Shown: piece after piece, positions 1 to 5,804 of the stretch
Numbering within the stretch: position 1 is the first letter of the stretch
How the letters are laid out: each line of letters opens with the position of its first letter
Assembly (NCBI GenBank): GCA_024225895.1
Contig: JAAEMC010001132.1
Location: 1-7,279, forward strand
Source of the DNA: Desulfobacteraceae bacterium
Lineage (GTDB): Bacteria; Desulfobacterota; Desulfobacteria; Desulfobacterales; Desulfobacteraceae
Direction of reading: 5' to 3'
DNA: 7,279 bases
Made by a program: the position numbers and the translations under genes
Notes under the pieces: model-generated
What the model saw: the letters and a program-made list of their open reading frames with translations, nothing else
Databases searched by the model: none
Told to the model about the DNA's origin: nothing

Positions 1-21
1 AATAAAGACGAAAATACAGCA

Positions 22-942
22 ATGACCTATTTAAAGCTTTTTTTAACAACCATTTTCTGGGGGGGGACCTTTACCGCCGGAAAATTAATTGCTGGCAGTG
101 TTCATCCTTATTCTGCGGCATTTTTAAGATTTTCCATCGCCTCTTTTTTCCTTTTTTTCCTATTGAGAACAGTGGAAGGCAAACTGATCAAACCCGCCCC
201 AAAGCAATGGATTCCCATTATACTTCTGGGATTGACCGGTATTTTTACCTATAATCTATTGTTTTTTGAAGGGTTAACCCTGATCAATGCCAACCGGGCC
301 TCTTTGATCATCGCCATGAACCCGGTCTTTATCAGTATTTTTTCGGCTCTGATCTTTAAGGAAAAACTCAATATTTTAAAAATCATAGGTCTTATCATAT
401 CGGTTACAGGCGCCGTTATCGTAATTTCCAACGGGGAGCTTTCAAGGATATTCGACCAGGGTATCGGTAAGGGGGAATTGGCGATCTTTGGCTGTGTTTT
501 GAGCTGGGTAGCCTATTCCATCCTTGGCAAGACCGTTATGGAGGGATTATCGCCTTTGGCTGCGGTTTCATATTCATCATTTTCCGGAACCCTGATGCTT
601 TTCATACCCGCAGTCTTTTTCGGAGAATTTCAAAAAATACCTCTTTATACGTTAACAGACTGGACAAGCCTTTTTTATTTGGGCATTTTTGGAACCGTTC
701 TGGGGTTTTTCTGGTACTATGAAGGCATCAAAAAAATTGGTCCCATGAAAGCTGGAATTTTTATCAACTTTGTTCCCATCAGCGCCATTATTCTTGCCTT
801 TATCATTTTAAAAGAGCCCATAGGACTTTATTTATGTCTGGGAGCCTTGCTGGTAATCACAGGCGTTTTTCTGACCAATGCATCCGAGTATCTGCTAAAA
901 TGGGGACAAAAGACAAACAAGACTTATAAATCAAATATATAA
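22..942 (+). CDS. EamA/DMT-superfamily membrane transporter
   Basis: A 306-residue, strongly hydrophobic protein of the drug/metabolite transporter superfamily, predicted to export or exchange a small metabolite across the inner membrane; the substrate cannot be read from sequence. It has the typical two tandem EamA repeats (about residues 2-136 and 152-285), each with roughly five membrane segments. Family marks are the N-terminal FWGGTFTAGK stretch, NPVFISIFSALIFKEKLN closing repeat one, and the matching VPISAIILAFIILKEPI in repeat two. A short basic tail (KWGQKTNKTYK) follows, presumably cytoplasmic. Length is normal for the family. The ATG at 22 aligns with usual family starts but has no clear ribosome-binding site, and the frame stays open to the window edge, so a start further upstream is possible. 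It is 15 bases from the guanidino-hydrolase gene and probably co-transcribed, so an amino acid or guanidino compound as substrate is a guess from context only. Confidence 0.9.
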   Translation: MTYLKLFLTTIFWGGTFTAGKLIAGSVHPYSAAFLRFSIASFFLFFLLRTVEGKLIKPAPKQWIPIILLGLTGIFTYNLLFFEGLTLINANRASLIIAMNPVFISIFSALIFKEKLNILKIIGLIISVTGAVIVISNGELSRIFDQGIGKGELAIFGCVLSWVAYSILGKTVMEGLSPLAAVSYSSFSGTLMLFIPAVFFGEFQKIPLYTLTDWTSLFYLGIFGTVLGFFWYYEGIKKIGPMKAGIFINFVPISAIILAFIILKEPIGLYLCLGALLVITGVFLTNASEYLLKWGQKTNKTYKSNI

Positions 943-944
943 GC

Positions 945-950
945 AGGAGG
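945..950 (+). promoter_or_regulatory. Strong Shine-Dalgarno for the DDAH-like gene
   Basis: AGGAGG lies seven bases before the ATG at 958, inside the 15-base gap after the transporter stop. It fixes the start of the downstream gene and suggests better translation than the transporter, whose own start lacks a visible site. Confidence 0.8.
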
Positions 951-957
951 ATTAAAG

Positions 958-1719
958 ATGTTTAAAAATGCAATTGTAAAAACTCCGTGCAAAAACATTG
1001 CCAACGGACTAAGCGAAGCCAAACTGGGGATACCCGACTTTGAACGGGCCCTTGAACAGCATAAAAACTATATTAAAGCGTTAGAGAGCTGCGGGCTTTC
1101 GGTCCTCATTCTGGATCCGGATGACAATTTTCCCGATTCGACTTTTATTGAGGATGCCTGTCTTGTAACCCCCAAATGTGCCGTGATAACAAACCCTGGT
1201 GCCGCATCCAGGAAAAAAGAAGCCCAAAAAATCGCCAAGACAATCCAATCCCTTGACAGGCCGTTTGAATTTATTAAGGAACCCGGCACATTGGATGCCG
1301 GTGATGTAATGATGGTGGAAAATCATTATTATGTTGGGCTCTCCCAACGAACCAACCAGCAAGGTGCCGACCAATTGAATGATATTTTAAAAAATTACGG
1401 TATGACATCGTCTGTTGTTACTCTTGACACCATGCTCCATTTAAAAACAGGCGTGTCTTATCTGGAAAATAACAACTTGCTGGCCTTTGGCGAATTAGTA
1501 TCCAAACCTGAATTTATAAAATTCAATATCATTGAAGTAGATGAGGATGAAGGCTATGCAGCCAATTCGGTCTGGATCAACGACTTTGTCCTTGTCCCCA
1601 CCGGTTTTCCCAAAACATTTGAAAAAATAAAAGCTGCCGGTTATAAACCCATTGAAGTTGATGTTTTTGAATTTCGAAAGCTGGACGGCGGATTAAGCTG
1701 CCTGTCTTTGAGATACTAA
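958..1719 (+). CDS. Dimethylarginine dimethylaminohydrolase (DDAH)-type guanidino hydrolase
   Basis: A 253-residue member of the guanidino-group-modifying (amidinotransferase/arginine deiminase) superfamily, most like bacterial DDAH, which hydrolyses methylated arginine to citrulline and a methylamine in the cytoplasm. Its length matches compact bacterial DDAH enzymes. The catalytic set is visible: nucleophile Cys248 in GGLSCLS near the C-terminus, His161 in MLHLKTGVSYL, and acidic substrate-binding residues in DSTFIEDACLV (Asp60, Glu65, Asp66) and GTLDAGDVM (Asp113, Asp116). Cys and His positions are within one residue of those known for the Pseudomonas aeruginosa enzyme (Cys249, His162). 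It sits 15 bases after the transporter and overlaps the CsaA-like gene by one base, so the three are likely one operon. Related enzymes act on arginine, agmatine or other guanidines, so the family is secure and the exact substrate is not. Confidence 0.88.
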   Translation: MFKNAIVKTPCKNIANGLSEAKLGIPDFERALEQHKNYIKALESCGLSVLILDPDDNFPDSTFIEDACLVTPKCAVITNPGAASRKKEAQKIAKTIQSLDRPFEFIKEPGTLDAGDVMMVENHYYVGLSQRTNQQGADQLNDILKNYGMTSSVVTLDTMLHLKTGVSYLENNNLLAFGELVSKPEFIKFNIIEVDEDEGYAANSVWINDFVLVPTGFPKTFEKIKAAGYKPIEVDVFEFRKLDGGLSCLSLRY

Positions 1720-2057
1720 TGGAACCAATTAATTTTAAAACATTTTTAAAGGTTGAATTACGTATCGGAAAAATCGTAACTGCTGAGCCTTTTTTGGAAG
1801 CAAAAAAAAAAGCATACAAGCTTCAAGTTGATTTCGGCCCGGATCTGGGGATCAAAAAATCAAGTGCCCAGATCACAGATCTTTATTCGGTTGATGAATT
1901 ACCGGGAAAACTGGTGGTAGGGGTGGTAAATTTTCCAAAAAAACAGATTGGACCGTTCATATCAGAATGCCTGGTCACAGGTTTCCATGATGAAAAAGGG
2001 CAAGTAGCCCTTTGCATACCTGATAAAGATGTCCCGTTGGGAACCAAACTCTTATAA
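1719..2057 (+). CDS. csaA: CsaA-like tRNA-binding OB-fold protein
   Basis: A 112-residue single-domain protein of the tRNA-binding OB-fold family, related to Bacillus CsaA and to the C-terminal domain of methionyl-tRNA synthetase. Members are small cytoplasmic dimers; CsaA has been described as chaperone-like and export-related, and the fold binds tRNA. Conserved blocks run in order: VELRIGKIV (residues 12-20), KKAYKLQVDFG, KKSSAQIT, KLVVGVVNFP, SECLVTGF, and a closing PDKDVPLGTKLL. The domain is complete, with nothing attached. The ATG overlaps the stop of the preceding gene as TAATG, with only a weak GAG about six bases upstream, so translation is probably coupled to the DDAH-like gene. A strong terminator begins about ten bases after its stop, so it is the last gene of this operon. 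Why a guanidino hydrolase and a tRNA-binding protein should be coupled is not evident from sequence. Confidence 0.9.
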   Translation: MEPINFKTFLKVELRIGKIVTAEPFLEAKKKAYKLQVDFGPDLGIKKSSAQITDLYSVDELPGKLVVGVVNFPKKQIGPFISECLVTGFHDEKGQVALCIPDKDVPLGTKLL

Positions 2058-2060
2058 ACA

Positions 2061-2103
2061 AAAAAAACCGGATATAAAATCAAAAAATATCCGGCTTTTT
2101 TTT
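2061..2103. terminator. Bidirectional intrinsic terminator between convergent genes
   Basis: An 8-base perfect stem, CCGGATAT (2068-2075) with ATATCCGG (2087-2094), encloses an 11-base A-rich loop. It is followed on the + strand by eight T (2096-2103) and preceded by seven A (2061-2067), which become the U-tract on the - strand. It therefore fits termination of the + strand operon ending at 2057 and of the - strand ferredoxin gene ending at 2135. Confidence 0.9.
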
Positions 2104-2134
2104 AGTGTATTTGAATATATTAATTCGGACGTGA

Positions 2135-2323
2135 TTAATCTTCTTCCACTACGATTGCGTCTTCTTCACAAACTTCAACACAACTTTCACAGCCCATACA
2201 TTCTTCTGCGTTAACCGGAACAGATTTTTCATCTTCCATTTCAAAAACTTCCACTGGACATACGTCAACACACTCTTCGCAACCAACGCATTTTGATTCA
2301 TCAACAATTGGGTTAAATGCCAT
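2135..2323 (-). CDS. Acidic 2[4Fe-4S] ferredoxin
   Basis: A 62-residue bacterial-type ferredoxin, a soluble cytoplasmic electron carrier for low-potential redox enzymes. Two complete CxxCxxCxxxC motifs are present: Cys12, 15, 18 and 22 (CVGCEECVDVCP) and Cys42, 45, 48 and 52 (CMGCESCVEVCEE), giving the ligands for two [4Fe-4S] clusters. In the second motif the proline that usually follows the last cysteine is replaced by glutamate. The protein is very rich in Glu and Asp, especially at the C-terminus (EEDAIVVEED). The spacing between the motifs is short, without the longer insertion of Alvin-type ferredoxins. The ATG at 2323 is preceded by a strong AGGAGG (2332-2337), suggesting high expression. 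It has its own upstream region with a candidate promoter and inverted repeat, and ends at the shared hairpin. Its redox partner is not encoded nearby. Confidence 0.96.
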   Translation of the reverse strand: MAFNPIVDESKCVGCEECVDVCPVEVFEMEDEKSVPVNAEECMGCESCVEVCEEDAIVVEED

Positions 2324-2366
2324 TTTTATAGCCTCCTTAATAAATTAACAATTATATGAACTATTT

Positions 2367-2398
2367 ATTTTTTTAGCGCATAAACAACCTAAAAAAAT
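2367..2398. repeat. Perfect 10-base A/T-rich inverted repeat upstream of ferredoxin gene
   Basis: The arm ATTTTTTTAG (2367-2376) is the exact reverse complement of CTAAAAAAAT (2389-2398), with a 12-base spacer. Read on the - strand it covers the predicted start of the ferredoxin transcript, about 45 bases before the ATG. With only one G/C pair per arm it is a poor terminator hairpin and no following T-run fits one, so an operator or a leader-RNA fold is more likely. No regulator could be assigned. Confidence 0.55.
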
Positions 2399-2400
2399 GC

Positions 2401-2428
2401 TTTATAACATCTAAATCATTAAAATCAA
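2401..2428 (-). promoter_or_regulatory. Candidate sigma70-type promoter for ferredoxin
   Basis: Read on the - strand, TTGATT (2428-2423) and TATAAA (2406-2401) are separated by 16 bases, placing the transcript start near 2394 and giving a leader of about 70 bases. It lies in the 116-base gap after the upstream 321-codon gene, where no terminator is visible, so read-through from that operon could also contribute. A perfect TATAAT closer to the gene has no acceptable -35 partner. The region is A/T-rich, so chance matches are easy. Confidence 0.45.
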
Positions 2429-2439
2429 GTTTTTTATTC

Positions 2440-3405
2440 TCACTTTAGTGTGACCAAACATAAAGGGATATTTTTACTTGAAATATTGAAGGTTTCCTTT
2501 ATATCACTTCCGGATAAAAAAACCAACTTTAATTGCCCTGACAGTTTGCAGCTGTCGCTGGCTTCAGTAATCTCATTCTCTTTAATACTTCCTGCCTGAA
2601 GTGCTAATTCAAAACTTTTTTCCAAGGTTTTGAGCCATTGCTTTTTATCTTCGCATCCATTTTCATGCACTTTTATGTACTCCATGTCAAGGGCATTTAC
2701 ATAATCATCTGAAATGGATATCAGATAATCGAATACCGCAGGGCTAGTGGTTACGAAGATGACACTGGAATCGTTAACATCAATTTGTTCTAACTGTCTG
2801 CAATAATTCAGCCATGACTCTATTCTTTCTTTGGTCATGTAAACCCCTGGATCACTATCAGATCTTTGGTCATCATCCGATTCAGGTTCAAGATCATGGG
2901 AATCAATCCCTTTAAGTGTTGAAAAAAGATCTTTCTGATTATTATCCAACTGATTTAATTCAAGGTCGATTTGCTCATGCTGAGCATCGGACAGTTTTGC
3001 AAAATTTAAAAAAAGCAACCTGTTGGAAAAATCCGACTCTTTACTTGAAACTTCCTTATTTTTTATCGCCCTGCCTTTTTCAAGTTCTAAGCGAATGGAA
3101 CTCACAGCACTTTTACTTGTAAAATAGGGGCTGTCTTGTAAAAGGATCTTTAAATTATGTTCATTCCCCTTATGATTTGCAGCCCATTGCATATAGGCAT
3201 CTGTTTGTTGTGCCACCATGGCAAGCTCTTTTTCAGGAGTGAATATGGGAAATAGCTTTTGTTCTTTCACCAAGGTATCCAGTTGCATGTCATTATTAAA
3301 GTCAGATGCAACAGGCAAAAAATAAAAAGAATTAAAAAAAGAATACAAAGTTGTCCTTTGTGTCTCTGTTAGATAAGAGAAAGGGAAAAATAGGGGTTTA
3401 ATCAT
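2440..3405 (-). CDS. Uncharacterised 321-residue protein coupled to the cysteine synthase/CysRS-like fusion
   Basis: I do not recognise this protein. It has no signal peptide and no convincing membrane segment, so it is probably cytoplasmic. The N-terminal part (about 1-115) is rich in aromatics and helix-forming residues. A very acidic, probably disordered linker follows (about 167-186, many Asp and Ser), then a C-terminal part (about 188-321) with alternating helix-like and strand-like stretches such as SSVIFVTTSPAVFDYLIS and GQLKLVFLSGS. No catalytic motif or metal-binding cysteine cluster is evident. Its ATG overlaps the end of the fusion gene by 8 bases, with a modest AAGG nine bases upstream, which implies translational coupling and a shared transcript. 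Function in the same pathway or complex is inferred from that context only. No terminator is seen between it and the ferredoxin gene 116 bases on. Confidence 0.8.
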   Translation of the reverse strand: MIKPLFFPFSYLTETQRTTLYSFFNSFYFLPVASDFNNDMQLDTLVKEQKLFPIFTPEKELAMVAQQTDAYMQWAANHKGNEHNLKILLQDSPYFTSKSAVSSIRLELEKGRAIKNKEVSSKESDFSNRLLFLNFAKLSDAQHEQIDLELNQLDNNQKDLFSTLKGIDSHDLEPESDDDQRSDSDPGVYMTKERIESWLNYCRQLEQIDVNDSSVIFVTTSPAVFDYLISISDDYVNALDMEYIKVHENGCEDKKQWLKTLEKSFELALQAGSIKENEITEASDSCKLSGQLKLVFLSGSDIKETFNISSKNIPLCLVTLK

Positions 3406-5689
3406 TGCGGTTAACCTTTTTGTCGTGAATGCGGATTCCCATGGACAAAAGCTTAAGCCTTATCTTGTCTGCCCGCTGAAAATCTTTATTACATCTTGCG
3501 CTTTCACGTTCCTTAATTAGATCATGGACTTCGTTGGAATATTTCATTTTTTTACCAAATTCAAAAACATGCAACACAGTATCAATCTGTTCAAATGCAC
3601 CTAAAATTTTTGCGGCGTTTTCCGGATTGATTTTGTTTTGATTGATATGGCGATTGATGGTTTTTATGTGTGCAAGCAGTGAAGAAATCACACCAGATAT
3701 TTTCAAATCATCTTGCATGGCAGTAGTAAATCCCTGGTTGATATCATAGATAAACTGATCAATATCCTCAAAAGAATCACCCTGTTTGATTGAAGACAGG
3801 GTTTCCAGGCACCGGTTTATTTTATCAAGGGTATATTGGGCATCCCTCATTGCTTTTTTAGATAAAACCAGAGTTTTCCTGTAATGTCCTGAAATCAACC
3901 AGAACCGTATGGTTTTGGCATCCCAGCCCTGGTCTGCCAAACGGTCCAGGTGAAGGGCAAAAATACTGTCTTCTTCCAAAGATCCATCATATTGTACCGG
4001 ATCACAATGCAGCCAGAAATTAGCCAGGCTTGATCCGGTGATAGCTTTTGAGATAGCGATCTCATTCTCATGGTGGGGAAAGATAAGTTCCCGGCTGCCG
4101 GTCTGAATATCAAAATGGTTTCCCAAATATTTCATGGCCATGGCTGCACATTGCAAATGAAGAGAGGGCCTTACATTTCCCCATTCGGTTTTGATACCCA
4201 CTCCCCTTTTCAGTTCAGATAAGCGAACCCGTTTGAGTAGTGTAAAGTCTTTGGGGTTGAGTTTCTCGTAATCATCCAGGTCAACAGTGGCTCCATGCTT
4301 GATCTTTTCAAGATCAGTCTTTGAAAACTGCCCGTATTCCGGAAGGCTTGACACATCAAAATAAAGGGAGTGCAGTTTTTCATAGGCATTTTGCCTTTTC
4401 AAAAGGTCCCTTGAAATATCCACCATTTCATCAAAATTTTTTGATACCCTTGGATATGTCTGTGCCAGCCGGATATCAAGGGTTTTCATGTCTTCCATAA
4501 AAGCATCCACATACTGATCCGTGAACTGTGAATGGGAAAGCCCTGCTTTCTGAGAACCCTGGATGGTTTTATCGTCATAATCCGTAATATTAACTACATG
4601 GTTGACAGACATGTTCTGATATTCCAGAAACCGGATCAGTAAATCCGTGAATGCATATCTTCGAAACTGTCCTATATTCAGCCGTTCATGGACGGTGGGA
4701 CCACATGTATAAATGGATATCTTTTCTTTTTCAACAGGCTCAAACTGCACTTTAGTCTTTGTAATTGTATTGAACAGGTTCAACGCAATGGTCTGCTTGA
4801 TGGAAAAAAGTGAAGTGGAAAGATACCGTTCCCCACTGTCCGGCAGAATTGCAACGACCACACCTTTTTTAATTTTTTTCGCCTCATCAATGGCCGCAGC
4901 CACAGCAGCACCGCTGCTCATCCCTACAAAAAGCCCCTCTTGTTTGGCAAGCTGTCTTGCAGTCTCATAGGCTGTGGCATCATCAATATTAACGTTTTCA
5001 TCCAAACATTTTTTATCTAAAATTTCTGGTTTGTAAGACTCTTTCATATTCTTCAAACCCTGGATTTTATGCCCCAGATAGGGTTCTGCACAGACAATGC
5101 GGATCTCTTTATTAAATTCTTTCAATTTTTTAGAAAGTCCCATTAAGGTGCCGCTGGTGCCGATGGTTGCCACAAGGGAGGTCAGATTTCCTTTTGTCTG
5201 CTCAATGATTTCAGGCCCGGTTGTGTAGTAATGAGCCTTCCAGTTGGCCTCATTATTGTACTGGTCGGTGATAAAATACTTATCCGGATATTCCCTTGCG
5301 AGCCGATAAGCCTCTTCAATGGCACCATCAGAACCTTTCTCCTTTGGCGTCAATAATATATCCGCCCCCCTGGCCCTTAAAATGCGCTTTCGTTCCTCAC
5401 TGGCATTTTCAGCCATGGTCAGCAAAAGAGAATATCCTTTGATGGCACAGATCATGGCAAGGCCAATCCCGGTGTTTCCGCTGGTGGCCTCAATTATGAT
5501 TTTATCCTTTGTCAGCAGCCCTGATTGTTCACCTTCGTTGATCATATAGAGCGCCGCCCTGTCTTTTACTGAACCACCCGGATTCATATACTCAAGTTTA
5601 GCAAAAATCCTGACGTCTTTTTCAGGATTCATTTTTTTTATCTCGACCAGAGGTGTATCTCCGATGGAATCAATGAGTGAGTATGCCAT
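3398..5689 (-). CDS. cysK-cysS: Fusion of CysM/CysK-type cysteine synthase with a cysteinyl-tRNA-synthetase-like domain
   Basis: A 763-residue two-part protein in one uninterrupted frame. Residues 1-292 are a fold-type II PLP enzyme that makes cysteine from an activated serine and sulfide: PLP lysine Lys42 in NPGGSVKDR, TSGNTG (69-74), phosphate loop GTSGTLMG (177-184) and SSGAA (258-262). It resembles Mycobacterium tuberculosis CysM, an O-phosphoserine enzyme; Lys213 in GLKNM sits where that enzyme has Arg220. After about eight linker residues, 301-763 align along a whole cysteinyl-tRNA synthetase: CGPTV (329-333), NITDYDD, HHENE (539-543), and the C-terminal helical part with DFQRADKIR. The zinc ligands Cys329, Cys514, His539 and Glu543 are kept. 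HIGH has become NIGQ (338-341) and the KMSKS segment reads GSLEEDSIFA (569-578), so normal tRNA charging is doubtful. The ATG at 5689 is chosen because it has AAAGGT six bases upstream and matches family N-termini; an in-frame TTG at 5731 lacks both. Confidence 0.93.
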   Translation of the reverse strand: MAYSLIDSIGDTPLVEIKKMNPEKDVRIFAKLEYMNPGGSVKDRAALYMINEGEQSGLLTKDKIIIEATSGNTGIGLAMICAIKGYSLLLTMAENASEERKRILRARGADILLTPKEKGSDGAIEEAYRLAREYPDKYFITDQYNNEANWKAHYYTTGPEIIEQTKGNLTSLVATIGTSGTLMGLSKKLKEFNKEIRIVCAEPYLGHKIQGLKNMKESYKPEILDKKCLDENVNIDDATAYETARQLAKQEGLFVGMSSGAAVAAAIDEAKKIKKGVVVAILPDSGERYLSTSLFSIKQTIALNLFNTITKTKVQFEPVEKEKISIYTCGPTVHERLNIGQFRRYAFTDLLIRFLEYQNMSVNHVVNITDYDDKTIQGSQKAGLSHSQFTDQYVDAFMEDMKTLDIRLAQTYPRVSKNFDEMVDISRDLLKRQNAYEKLHSLYFDVSSLPEYGQFSKTDLEKIKHGATVDLDDYEKLNPKDFTLLKRVRLSELKRGVGIKTEWGNVRPSLHLQCAAMAMKYLGNHFDIQTGSRELIFPHHENEIAISKAITGSSLANFWLHCDPVQYDGSLEEDSIFALHLDRLADQGWDAKTIRFWLISGHYRKTLVLSKKAMRDAQYTLDKINRCLETLSSIKQGDSFEDIDQFIYDINQGFTTAMQDDLKISGVISSLLAHIKTINRHINQNKINPENAAKILGAFEQIDTVLHVFEFGKKMKYSNEVHDLIKERESARCNKDFQRADKIRLKLLSMGIRIHDKKVNRND

Positions 5690-5695
5690 AATTTT

Positions 5696-5701
5696 ACCTT
5701 T
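5696..5701 (-). promoter_or_regulatory. Ribosome-binding site setting the fusion-gene start
   Basis: On the - strand AAAGGT stands six bases before the ATG at 5689. It supports that start over the in-frame TTG at 5731, which would add 14 residues not expected in cysteine synthases and has no Shine-Dalgarno sequence. Confidence 0.65.
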
Positions 5702-5734
5702 GCCGGATGATTTTTCCCGGAACGTATTCAAAAC

Positions 5735-5764
5735 TTGACTTTTATATTATTAAGTGGCTTTATA
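5735..5764 (+). promoter_or_regulatory. Candidate promoter for lptD
   Basis: TTGACT (5735-5740) and TTTATA (5759-5764) are 18 bases apart, placing transcription start near 5771 and leaving a leader of about 34 bases. TTGACT differs from the consensus -35 box by one base. An alternative -10, TATACA at 5761-5766, would need a 20-base spacer and is less likely. Confidence 0.5.
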
Positions 5765-5787
5765 CAGTAATTTTAATTGATGCGCAA
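5759..5787 (-). promoter_or_regulatory. Candidate promoter for the fusion gene, overlapping the lptD promoter
   Basis: On the - strand TTGCGC (5787-5782) and TATAAA (5764-5759) are separated by the ideal 17 bases. The predicted start near 5752 gives a leader of about 63 bases. Its -10 box is the same six base pairs as the -10 box predicted for lptD on the other strand. An alternative, TTACTG with a later TATAAA, fits less well. Confidence 0.5.
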
Positions 5788-5804
5788 TTTATTCTGGAAT
5801 GACC

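Noticed and set aside
2029..2214. 61-codon + strand frame running through the terminator and antisense to ferredoxin
   Set aside because: It crosses a strong terminator hairpin, overlaps a certain ferredoxin gene and has no family features.
2324..2439. Intrinsic terminator after the 321-codon gene
   Set aside because: The only hairpin candidate is the A/T inverted repeat, with one G/C pair per arm and no proper T-run after it.
3830..3872. LVLSKKAM in the fusion protein as a displaced KMSKS motif
   Set aside because: It lies after GHYR, where ordinary CysRS proteins have a non-catalytic NFSEE-type stretch, so the resemblance is accidental.
3895..4113. Possible frameshift hiding a KMSKS motif in another frame of the fusion gene
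   Set aside because: The alternative frame here contains no KMSKS-like segment, and the main frame aligns to CysRS without a gap on both sides of the replaced segment.
5696..5720. CCGG...CCGG hairpin in the fusion-gene leader as a regulatory fold
   Set aside because: The stem is only four bases, too short to claim as a riboswitch or attenuator; no T-box specifier or terminator structure is visible.
5690..5731. Extension of the fusion protein to an in-frame TTG at 5731
   Set aside because: No ribosome-binding site precedes it, the added 14 residues do not resemble cysteine synthase N-termini, and the ATG at 5689 has a well-placed AAAGGT.
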